NCBI GenBank assembly: GCA_013001365.1
Contig: JABDMQ010000130.1
Location: 1 to 10,739 of the forward strand
Length of the DNA: 10,739 nt
Direction of reading: 5' to 3'
Source: Flavobacteriaceae bacterium
Lineage (GTDB): Bacteria > Bacteroidota > Bacteroidia > Flavobacteriales > Flavobacteriaceae
Shown: positions 5,751 to 10,739 of the stretch, one piece after another
Numbering within the stretch: the stretch's first letter is position 1
Layout: each line of letters starts with the position of its first letter
Notes under the pieces: generated by a model
Told to the model about the DNA's origin: nothing
The model's database searches: none
The model's input: only the letters and a program-made list of their open reading frames with translations
Position numbers and translations under genes: made by a program

Positions 5751-6997
5751 TGCATGCAGAAATAATCACTATCGGTGATGAAATTCTCATTGGCCAGATT
5801 ATAGATTCCAATTCGGCCTACATAAGCAAAGTCCTTAATTCCATAGGCGTTTCAGTTTACCAGATTACATCTGTCCAAGATGATAAAGCTCATATCCTCA
5901 AATCACTTGAGGAAGCAGAGGGCAATGCAGATATCATTATTTTAACAGGAGGTCTAGGGCCTACAAAAGACGATATTACCAAACGAACGATTTGTGAGTA
6001 TTTCGATGATGTTCTTGTTGAGAATGAAGATGTCCTGAAAAACGTCGAATATCTGTTCGAAAAGTTCATTTCCACACCGATAAGGGATGTTAATAGGAGG
6101 CAAGCATTAGTGCCTTCGAAAGCAAAGGTATTAATGAACAAGTTTGGCACAGCACCAGGAATGTGGCTTGAAAAAGATGGAAAGATCTTTATTTCGATGC
6201 CAGGAGTACCATATGAAATGAAGGCGCTCATGCAGAATGAAGTAATGCCTCGGCTGCAAGAAGCATTTCATTTTCCATATATATTACATAAGACCATTAT
6301 GACCTATGGTGTAGGCGAAAGCCTCATCGCAGAACGTATTGAGAATTGGGAGGATAATTTGCCGGCTTATATTAAACTCGCCTACTTGCCGAACTTAGGC
6401 AAAGTGAGATTGAGATTATCTGCCAAAGGTCATGATCGTGACCTAATAGATGCAGAGGTTAATCGTCAGGTCAGCATGTTGCAAGAGATTATTGGTGATA
6501 TCATAGTTGGATACGAAGAAGACGATCCCATTGAGGTTATCATAGGCAAACTTCTGGTCGAAAGAGGCCAAACAATAGCAACAGCCGAAAGCTGTACTGG
6601 TGGGAGTATTGCAGAACAGTTCACTGCCAATTCTGGTGCATCGGCTTACTTCAAGGGTAGTGTAGTAAGTTATGCAACACAATCAAAAATCGATGTGCTA
6701 GGCATTCCGAAATCATTGATAGAAAAACATTCTGTTGTCAGTATTGAGGTAGCGATGGCAATGGCAAAAAGTGCCAAGGAATTATTCAAGTCAGATTATG
6801 CTATTGCAACTACGGGCAATGCTGGCCCGACAAAAGGAGATTCTGATGTTGAAGTTGGTACGGTCTGTATAGCAATTGCGACTCCAGATGGGACCTTATC
6901 TGAAAGTTTTCGAATGGGTAATCATAGAACAAAAGTGATCAATAAAACAGTGAATAAATCATTTGAAATGTTGCTTCAAGAAATTTTAAAAAATTAG
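5750..6997 (+). CDS. cinA: CinA family protein, nicotinamide-nucleotide amidase
   Basis: A 415-residue full-length two-part CinA. The N-terminal MoaB/Mog-like domain (about 1-170; ADP-ribose pyrophosphatase activity is known for some members) shows IITIGDEILIGQIIDSNS (5-22), LTGGLGPTKDDITK (65-78), GTAPGM (133-138) and PGVPYEM (151-157). A middle KH-like segment spans about 175-255. The C-terminal PncC domain (about 262-415) converts nicotinamide mononucleotide to nicotinate mononucleotide in pyridine-nucleotide salvage; it has AESCTGGSIAEQ (279-290, nucleophile S281) and SVVSYAT (304-310). The glycine-rich TGxAGP loop here reads TGNAGPTKGD (355-364), a slight variant. ATG at 5750 overlaps the Hpt stop; a second in-frame ATG does not exist before the conserved N-terminus, so this start is firm. 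Last gene of its operon; no clear terminator follows. Confidence 0.95.
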   Translation: MHAEIITIGDEILIGQIIDSNSAYISKVLNSIGVSVYQITSVQDDKAHILKSLEEAEGNADIIILTGGLGPTKDDITKRTICEYFDDVLVENEDVLKNVEYLFEKFISTPIRDVNRRQALVPSKAKVLMNKFGTAPGMWLEKDGKIFISMPGVPYEMKALMQNEVMPRLQEAFHFPYILHKTIMTYGVGESLIAERIENWEDNLPAYIKLAYLPNLGKVRLRLSAKGHDRDLIDAEVNRQVSMLQEIIGDIIVGYEEDDPIEVIIGKLLVERGQTIATAESCTGGSIAEQFTANSGASAYFKGSVVSYATQSKIDVLGIPKSLIEKHSVVSIEVAMAMAKSAKELFKSDYAIATTGNAGPTKGDSDVEVGTVCIAIATPDGTLSESFRMGNHRTKVINKTVNKSFEMLLQEILKN

Positions 6998-7006
6998 GAA
7001 TATTAG

Positions 7007-7037
7007 TTTGCTAAAAATCAAAGAATTCGTAAATTTG
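7007..7037 (+). promoter_or_regulatory. Promoter of the rpmB-rpmG-DUF4295 operon
   Basis: This is the best promoter in the window. TTTG at 7007-7010 and TAAATTTG at 7030-7037 are separated by 19 bases and both match the Bacteroidota primary sigma consensus (TTTG/TTG, spacer 17-23, TAnnTTTG). Transcription would start near 7044, giving a leader of about 30 bases with no Shine-Dalgarno and no obvious hairpin. Confidence 0.75.
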
Positions 7038-7074
7038 CACCTCGTTTTATAAAAACACTTTAAAGTCAGAAGAA

Positions 7075-7311
7075 ATGTCAAGAGTTTGTGAGCTTACAGG
7101 TAAGAAAGCAATGGTTGGAAACAATGTTTCCCATGCCATGAACAAGACTAAACGCAAATTCAATGCAAATTTGGTGAAGAAGCGTTTCTATATTCCTGAG
7201 GAAGATAAATGGGTTACATTAAAAGTCTCTACTTCTGCATTAAAGACAATAAATAGGATTGGAATTTCTGCAGCCTTGAAAAAAGCCAAGGCAAAAGGAT
7301 TCATTAAGTAA
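7075..7311 (+). CDS. rpmB: 50S ribosomal protein L28 (bL28)
   Basis: A 78-residue basic protein of normal L28 length, a structural component of the large ribosomal subunit. It opens with SRVCELTGKKAMVGNNVSHA (2-21), the L28 signature, and continues with NKTKRKFNANL and a basic C-terminal helix (ALKKAKAKGFIK). Only one cysteine (C5) is present, so it is the zinc-free form lacking the CxxC pairs of zinc-binding paralogues. First gene of the ribosomal operon; rpmG begins 24 bases after its stop. Confidence 0.97.
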   Translation: MSRVCELTGKKAMVGNNVSHAMNKTKRKFNANLVKKRFYIPEEDKWVTLKVSTSALKTINRIGISAALKKAKAKGFIK

Positions 7312-7335
7312 TAGCCAATATAAAAGACTTTAAAA

Positions 7336-7518
7336 ATGGCAAAGAAAGGAAATAGGGTACAAGTAATCTTGGAATGTACAGAGCATAAGGAATCTGGACA
7401 ACCAGGTACTTCAAGGTATATCACAACAAAGAACAAGAAGAACTCTCCTGACAGATTGGAAATCAAAAAATTCAATCCGATCCTAAAGAGAATGACGGTT
7501 CATAAAGAAATCAAGTAA
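7336..7518 (+). CDS. rpmG: 50S ribosomal protein L33 (bL33)
   Basis: A 60-residue basic large-subunit protein near the tRNA exit site region. The core RVQVILECTEHKESG, YITTKNKKNSPDRLEIKKF and the C-terminal KRMTVHKE match L33. It has a single cysteine (C14), so the two zinc-binding CxxC pairs of C+ type L33 are absent and this is the zinc-independent form. The ATG at 7336 gives the standard MAKKGNR start. It sits between rpmB and the DUF4295 gene, and its stop is 11 bases before the next start. Confidence 0.96.
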   Translation: MAKKGNRVQVILECTEHKESGQPGTSRYITTKNKKNSPDRLEIKKFNPILKRMTVHKEIK

Positions 7519-7529
7519 ATCAGAGAGTC

Positions 7530-7682
7530 ATGGCAAAGAAATCAGTAGCATCGTTACAAACAGGTTCAAAGCGTTTAACAAAAGCCATTAAGATGGTAAA
7601 GTCTCCAAAAACTGGAGCTTATATGTTTGTTGAAGCTATCATGTCTCCTGACCAAGTAAATGACTTCTTGAGTAAGAAGTAA
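7530..7682 (+). CDS. DUF4295 family small basic protein, probable ribosomal protein bL38
   Basis: A 50-residue frame: it opens MAKKSVASLQTGSKRLTKAI, then KMVKSPKTGAYMFVEAIMSP, and ends DQVNDFLSKK. It is strongly basic in its first half, with a small C-terminal segment. The length, start and position directly after rpmG match the DUF4295 family, which I know only from Bacteroidota. A cryo-EM structure of the Flavobacterium johnsoniae ribosome reported a previously unknown large-subunit protein, bL38; I believe it is this family, but the link is from memory. Co-transcription with rpmB and rpmG and the immediately following terminator support a ribosomal role. ATG at 7530 is preceded by AGAGAG, a purine-rich stretch too weak to call a Shine-Dalgarno. 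Confidence 0.9.
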   Translation: MAKKSVASLQTGSKRLTKAIKMVKSPKTGAYMFVEAIMSPDQVNDFLSKK

Positions 7683-7705
7683 TTACTTTTATAATAAGAC
7701 CCAAT

Positions 7706-7737
7706 AAGCCGCTAACATTTTGAAAGCGGCTTTTTTT
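7706..7737 (+). terminator. Intrinsic terminator of the rpmB operon
   Basis: AAGCCGCT (7706-7713) pairs perfectly with AGCGGCTT (7725-7732) across an 11-base loop, followed by a run of seven T (7731-7737). It begins 24 bases after the DUF4295 stop. This is the strongest hairpin-plus-T-tract in the window. Confidence 0.9.
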
Positions 7738-7750
7738 ATGGTTATCTTTG
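7719..7750 (+). promoter_or_regulatory. Putative ftsY promoter interleaved with the upstream terminator
   Basis: TTTG at 7719-7722 lies in the terminator loop, and TATCTTTG at 7743-7750 lies just past its T tract. The 20-base spacing and both boxes fit the Bacteroidota consensus. Transcription would begin near 7757, giving ftsY a leader of about 68 bases. The terminator stem would thus be the spacer of this promoter. Confidence 0.55.
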
Positions 7751-7824
7751 AGGTCTTCATGCCAAATTAACAATTCAAGTATTTAGGCAAGGAATTTGAT
7801 TCATGACTTTTAAATGATTAATTA

Positions 7825-8778
7825 ATGAGTTTTTTCAAGAATATATTTTCCTCTGAAAAGAAGGAATCACTAGATAAAGGATTAGAGAAATCTAAATCCA
7901 CCTTTTTCAATAAGCTAAACAAGGCGGTTGCGGGAAAATCCAAGGTTGATGACGATGTTCTCGATAATTTGGAAGAAGTGCTTGTAAGCAGTGATGTAGG
8001 TGTCGATACGACTCTAAAGATCATTGATCGTATTGAGGAGCGCGTTGCCAAGGATAAGTACTTGGGTACCTCAGAACTCAATCAGATACTGCGTGAAGAG
8101 ATAGCAGGGTTATTGTCTGAAACCAATGTAGGTGAATATACAGAATTCATGATTCCTGAAAACACACGCCCATATGTGATTATGGTAGTTGGTGTAAATG
8201 GAGTAGGTAAGACAACAACAATTGGTAAGTTGGCAAGCCAATTCAAGAAACAAGGATTAAAAGTGGTCTTGGGTGCGGCAGATACCTTTAGGGCAGCTGC
8301 AATCGACCAGTTACAAGTATGGGCAGATAGAGTGGATGTGCCAATTGTAAAACAGGATATGGGCAGTGACCCGGCGTCTGTTGCTTTTGATACATTGGAA
8401 AGTGCCGTGAACCAGGAAGCAGATGTGGTAATAATCGATACTGCAGGGAGGTTACACAATAAGGTAAATCTAATGAATGAATTGACCAAGGTCAAGCGTG
8501 TTATGCAAAAGGTTCTGGAAGATGCGCCACATGAAGTCATGCTGGTACTGGATGGTTCTACAGGTCAAAATGCTTTCGAACAAGCCAAACAGTTCACTGC
8601 AGCAACTGAAGTTACATCGTTGGCTGTTACCAAATTAGATGGAACTGCCAAAGGAGGAGTTGTTATTGGCATTAGTGATCAATTCCAGATCCCAGTTAAA
8701 TATATTGGTGTTGGTGAAGGAATCGATGACCTTCAAGTATTCAATAAATATGAATTTGTAGACTCGTTCTTCAAGTAA
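7825..8778 (+). CDS. ftsY: Signal recognition particle receptor FtsY
   Basis: SRP-family GTPase that docks ribosome-nascent chain-Ffh complexes at the inner membrane. The 317-residue protein has a short basic/acidic N-terminal segment (1-30, MSFFKNIFSSEKKE...) in place of the long acidic A domain of the E. coli protein, as in many bacteria. The N domain is at about 30-110 and the G domain at about 115-317. GTPase motifs are complete: G1 GVNGVGKT (123-130), DTFRAAAIDQL (153-163), DTAGR (205-209), TKLDGTAKGG (269-278), and the closing GVGEGIDDLQVF (295-306). ATG at 7825 yields the expected FtsY opening. It is transcribed separately from the ribosomal operon, although read-through past the terminator is possible. 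Confidence 0.97.
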   Translation: MSFFKNIFSSEKKESLDKGLEKSKSTFFNKLNKAVAGKSKVDDDVLDNLEEVLVSSDVGVDTTLKIIDRIEERVAKDKYLGTSELNQILREEIAGLLSETNVGEYTEFMIPENTRPYVIMVVGVNGVGKTTTIGKLASQFKKQGLKVVLGAADTFRAAAIDQLQVWADRVDVPIVKQDMGSDPASVAFDTLESAVNQEADVVIIDTAGRLHNKVNLMNELTKVKRVMQKVLEDAPHEVMLVLDGSTGQNAFEQAKQFTAATEVTSLAVTKLDGTAKGGVVIGISDQFQIPVKYIGVGEGIDDLQVFNKYEFVDSFFK

Positions 8779-8804
8779 ATACCATCTATTTTAATTCGTT
8801 GCAA

Positions 8805-8829
8805 GTCTTTCGAATCGAAAGGCATTTTT
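8805..8829 (+). terminator. Probable intrinsic terminator after ftsY
   Basis: GTCTTTCG (8805-8812) pairs with CGAAAGGC (8816-8823) through 8 pairs, one of them a T-G wobble, with a 3-base loop. ATTTTT follows directly. It begins 26 bases after the ftsY stop. The stem is only moderately GC-rich and the T run short, so it is weaker than the one at 7706. Confidence 0.6.
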
Positions 8830-8857
8830 CATACTTTAGGGTGAAATTAACTTAATC

Positions 8858-10483
8858 ATGAAATTCATCATTCCAGCCATTCTACTTTTCTTGTTCTTCG
8901 GCTGCAAGGAAGCACCGAATTCATCCATTCAAGAATCAAGCGATCTCAGTGCTATTTCGTCTAAGGATTTTCGAGAATTCAAGGTCTTGGATTCCAAATA
9001 TATCGATCCAGATGAAGTTTGGCAGCCTTTCGAGAATGTTCTTAAAGACTTTACTCAAGACTATCATGATAAATTGAAATCCATGATCCTTGAGCAGGAT
9101 ATTCCGACTATCCAAACACATATAAATTCGGGGTCTTTAAGCTATCTAGACCTTACAAGATTCTATTTGTTCAGGATCAAGAAATTCGATAGGGAAAATG
9201 AACAATCACTGAATTCAGTTATTTCCGTGAATCCTGACGTAATTGAACAAGCTCGAGAAAGGGATCGAGAGCTAAAGAATAAAATGGCGAAGCATCCAAT
9301 TTTCGGAATGCCAATCCTTCTTAAGGACAATATCAATGCTTCTAGTATGGCGACCACTGCTGGTGCTGTTGCCATGATGGATAATTTTACACAGGATGCC
9401 TTTATTGTAGAAAGATTAAAAGAAAATGGAGCACTAATTCTTGGAAAGACCAACTTAAGTGAATGGGCCTATTTCTTTTGTGGCGATTGCCCTAGTGGTT
9501 ATAGCGCAGTTGGAGGACAAACCCTGAATCCATATGGCAGACGTATTATCGATACAGGTGGTTCCAGCTCTGGCAGTGGTGTCGCTGTAGCTGCTAATTT
9601 TTGTGCAGCAGCCATCGGAAGCGAGACTTCAGGGTCCATACTTTCCCCTTCGAGTCAGAACTCGATAGTTGGGTTGAAACCTACTGTGGGACTTATAAGC
9701 AGGTCAGGCATTGTACCCATATCAAGCACCTTGGATACAACTGGTCCTATGACAAAGAATGTGACGGATAATGCCATTTTGTTAGATGCCATTTATGGTT
9801 ATGATAAAAACGATATGGCCTCATTTGCTACAGAAATCCAGCCCTTTTATAAATTGGGAACTGGAAATAAACTAAAAGGAATGCGTTTTGGCGCAGTCAA
9901 GCGATTGATGGAGGATTCCTTATATGTTAATGCGATTGAAGTTCTAAAGAGCAAAGGCGCCAAGATCATCGAAATAGAAGAAGAGGAAATTGAACTTCCT
10001 GGTTTTAGAAGATTGTTGAATCTGGACATGAGGAAAGATCTTCCCAAATATCTCGAAAACTATGCTGGTAATTTGATAACGGTAGGTTCAGTTCAAGATA
10101 TCATAGAATTCAATGATACCGATTCCTTGAACATAGCGCCATACGGACAAAAATTGTTCAAAGGCATTGTAGCTGATAAAGGCAACTTAAAAGACCTTAG
10201 GCGCATAATCGACACATTAAGCAGAAATGGCAAGACCTATTTCGAAATCCCAATGCAAGAGGAGAACTTAGATGGCTTTCTATCGATCAATAATTATCAT
10301 GCTGGTTTTGCAGCTGTTGCTAAATATCCGGCGTTGACGGTTCCTATGGGTTATGATGACAAAGGAGTACCTAAAGGCTTGACGTTCATCGGAAAACCAC
10401 ATTCAGAGAAATTCTTGATCGAATGGGCCAAGGATTACGAGCAATTCTCAAGTGAAAGGAAATTCCCAGATCTCTATAATTAA
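8858..10483 (+). CDS. Amidase-signature family lipoprotein
   Basis: A 541-residue envelope hydrolase. The N-terminus is a lipoprotein signal: a hydrophobic run, then LFFGC with the lipid-attached Cys at C16, so the enzyme is likely anchored in the periplasm or outer membrane. After a 100-residue leader region, the amidase-signature core has the full Ser-cisSer-Lys triad: K156 in GMPILLKDNI, the Gly/Ser loop DTGGSSSGSG (232-241) and nucleophile S260 in GSETSGSILSP. GLKPTVGLISRSGIVPIS (272-289) and DTTGPMTKNV are also diagnostic. The family hydrolyses amide bonds of diverse substrates; I cannot tell which one here. It is not GatA, because GatA is cytoplasmic and lacks a signal peptide. A C208-G-D-C211 pair lies between Lys and Ser. 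It is flanked by a terminator upstream and the rimO promoter downstream, so probably monocistronic. Confidence 0.9.
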   Translation: MKFIIPAILLFLFFGCKEAPNSSIQESSDLSAISSKDFREFKVLDSKYIDPDEVWQPFENVLKDFTQDYHDKLKSMILEQDIPTIQTHINSGSLSYLDLTRFYLFRIKKFDRENEQSLNSVISVNPDVIEQARERDRELKNKMAKHPIFGMPILLKDNINASSMATTAGAVAMMDNFTQDAFIVERLKENGALILGKTNLSEWAYFFCGDCPSGYSAVGGQTLNPYGRRIIDTGGSSSGSGVAVAANFCAAAIGSETSGSILSPSSQNSIVGLKPTVGLISRSGIVPISSTLDTTGPMTKNVTDNAILLDAIYGYDKNDMASFATEIQPFYKLGTGNKLKGMRFGAVKRLMEDSLYVNAIEVLKSKGAKIIEIEEEEIELPGFRRLLNLDMRKDLPKYLENYAGNLITVGSVQDIIEFNDTDSLNIAPYGQKLFKGIVADKGNLKDLRRIIDTLSRNGKTYFEIPMQEENLDGFLSINNYHAGFAAVAKYPALTVPMGYDDKGVPKGLTFIGKPHSEKFLIEWAKDYEQFSSERKFPDLYN

Positions 10484-10516
10484 ATCATGCTTCTTCAATT
10501 CATCATTATAAGGTTG

Positions 10517-10524
10517 TATCTTTG
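10517..10524 (+). promoter_or_regulatory. Putative -7 promoter element of rimO
   Basis: TATCTTTG is a full match to TAnnTTTG, ending 18 bases before the rimO ATG in the short gap after the amidase. The predicted leader is about 12 bases. No clear -33 TTG is seen, since the region reads TTCTTCAATT. Confidence 0.5.
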
Positions 10525-10542
10525 CGCATTCTATACATAGCC

Positions 10543-10739
10543 ATGCGCACAAAATCCTTAAAGAAAAACAAAATCAATGTCGTTACATTAGGCTGTAGCA
10601 AGAATGTTTACGATAGTGAAATCTTGATGGGCCAACTCAAGGCTAACAATAAGGAAGTAGTTCATGAGGAGGAAGGGAATATTGTGGTTATCAATACGTG
10701 TGGGTTCATTAATAATGCTAAAGAAGAAAGTGTCAACAC
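10543..10739 (+). CDS. rimO: Ribosomal protein S12 methylthiotransferase RimO, N-terminal part
   Basis: The first 65 residues of a radical-SAM methylthiotransferase that modifies a conserved aspartate of ribosomal protein S12 (uS12) on the 30S subunit. The visible part is the N-terminal iron-sulfur domain (UPF0004): NVVTLGCSKNVYDSEILMG (12-30) and VVINTCGFINNAKEESV (48-64), with cluster cysteines C18 and C53. LGCSKNxxDSE is the RimO version of the motif, whereas MiaB-like enzymes typically read GCxMNxxDSE. The third cysteine and the radical-SAM CxxxCxxC site lie beyond the right edge. ATG at 10543 gives a short basic N-terminal extension before the first strand. Confidence 0.94.
   Translation, partial: MRTKSLKKNKINVVTLGCSKNVYDSEILMGQLKANNKEVVHEEEGNIVVINTCGFINNAKEESVN

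Noticed and set aside
5890..6231. 113-codon minus-strand open frame inside cinA
   Set aside because: Opposite the conserved CinA N-terminal domain; composition is that of a complement frame.
8082..8540. 152-codon minus-strand open frame inside ftsY
   Set aside because: It lies wholly within the conserved FtsY G domain, its Ser/Thr/Leu-rich translation resembles no protein family, and it has no promoter; it is a shadow frame.
8832..8839. TACTTTAG as a -7 element for the amidase gene
   Set aside because: One mismatch to TAnnTTTG at a key position, and no TTG box at 17-23 bases upstream; too weak to list, although the amidase must be transcribed from somewhere near here.
1..10739. Defence system, prophage, mobile element or CRISPR array
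   Set aside because: No transposase, integrase, inverted terminal repeats, direct-repeat arrays or defence-type genes were seen; every gene is core-type with uniform composition.

Overview
The window is a housekeeping stretch of a Bacteroidota chromosome, most likely class Flavobacteriia (family Flavobacteriaceae). Four things point there. Base composition is AT-rich. Shine-Dalgarno sequences are essentially absent. Promoter -7 elements fit the Bacteroidota consensus TAnnTTTG. The gene order recR-glycosyltransferase, exonuclease-FAH-Hpt-cinA and rpmB-rpmG-DUF4295-ftsY, with rimO nearby, looks like a flavobacterial core neighbourhood (the synteny is from memory, not checked).

Layout. Bases 1-184 hold the N-terminus of a leftward sodium:solute symporter. 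It diverges across an 80-bp compact promoter region from recR, which is followed after 7 bases by a family 2 glycosyltransferase that starts with TTG. A separately promoted lipoyl-dependent E2 acyltransferase follows (1972-3315). It converges, with a 4-bp tail overlap, on a leftward gene for an exported glutaredoxin-like protein (3312-3947). A tight four-gene rightward operon runs from 4018 to 6997: DEDDh exonuclease, FAH-family hydrolase, an orphan Hpt protein and CinA. Its last three genes are joined by 1-bp TAATG stop/start overlaps. The ribosomal operon rpmB-rpmG-DUF4295 (7075-7682) has its own clear promoter and ends in a strong intrinsic terminator. The likely ftsY promoter is interleaved with that terminator. 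ftsY ends in a second, weaker hairpin, and is followed by a lipoprotein amidase (8858-10483) and the first 65 codons of rimO, which runs off the right edge.

How the genes relate. Most encode unrelated core functions: DNA repair (RecR, exonuclease), translation and protein targeting (bL28, bL33, DUF4295, FtsY, RimO), central metabolism (E2, FAH hydrolase, CinA) and envelope functions (glycosyltransferase, exported glutaredoxin-like protein, amidase lipoprotein). No stretch above 300 bases lacks a gene, and I see no RNA genes, CRISPR array, insertion sequence, phage gene or other sign of transfer. I do not see a new multi-gene system. The less explained points are the exported glutaredoxin-like protein, the orphan Hpt protein, the 50-residue Bacteroidota-specific ribosomal-operon protein, the CxxC insertion in the amidase, the compact C-terminal region of the glycosyltransferase, and the terminator/promoter interleaving before ftsY.
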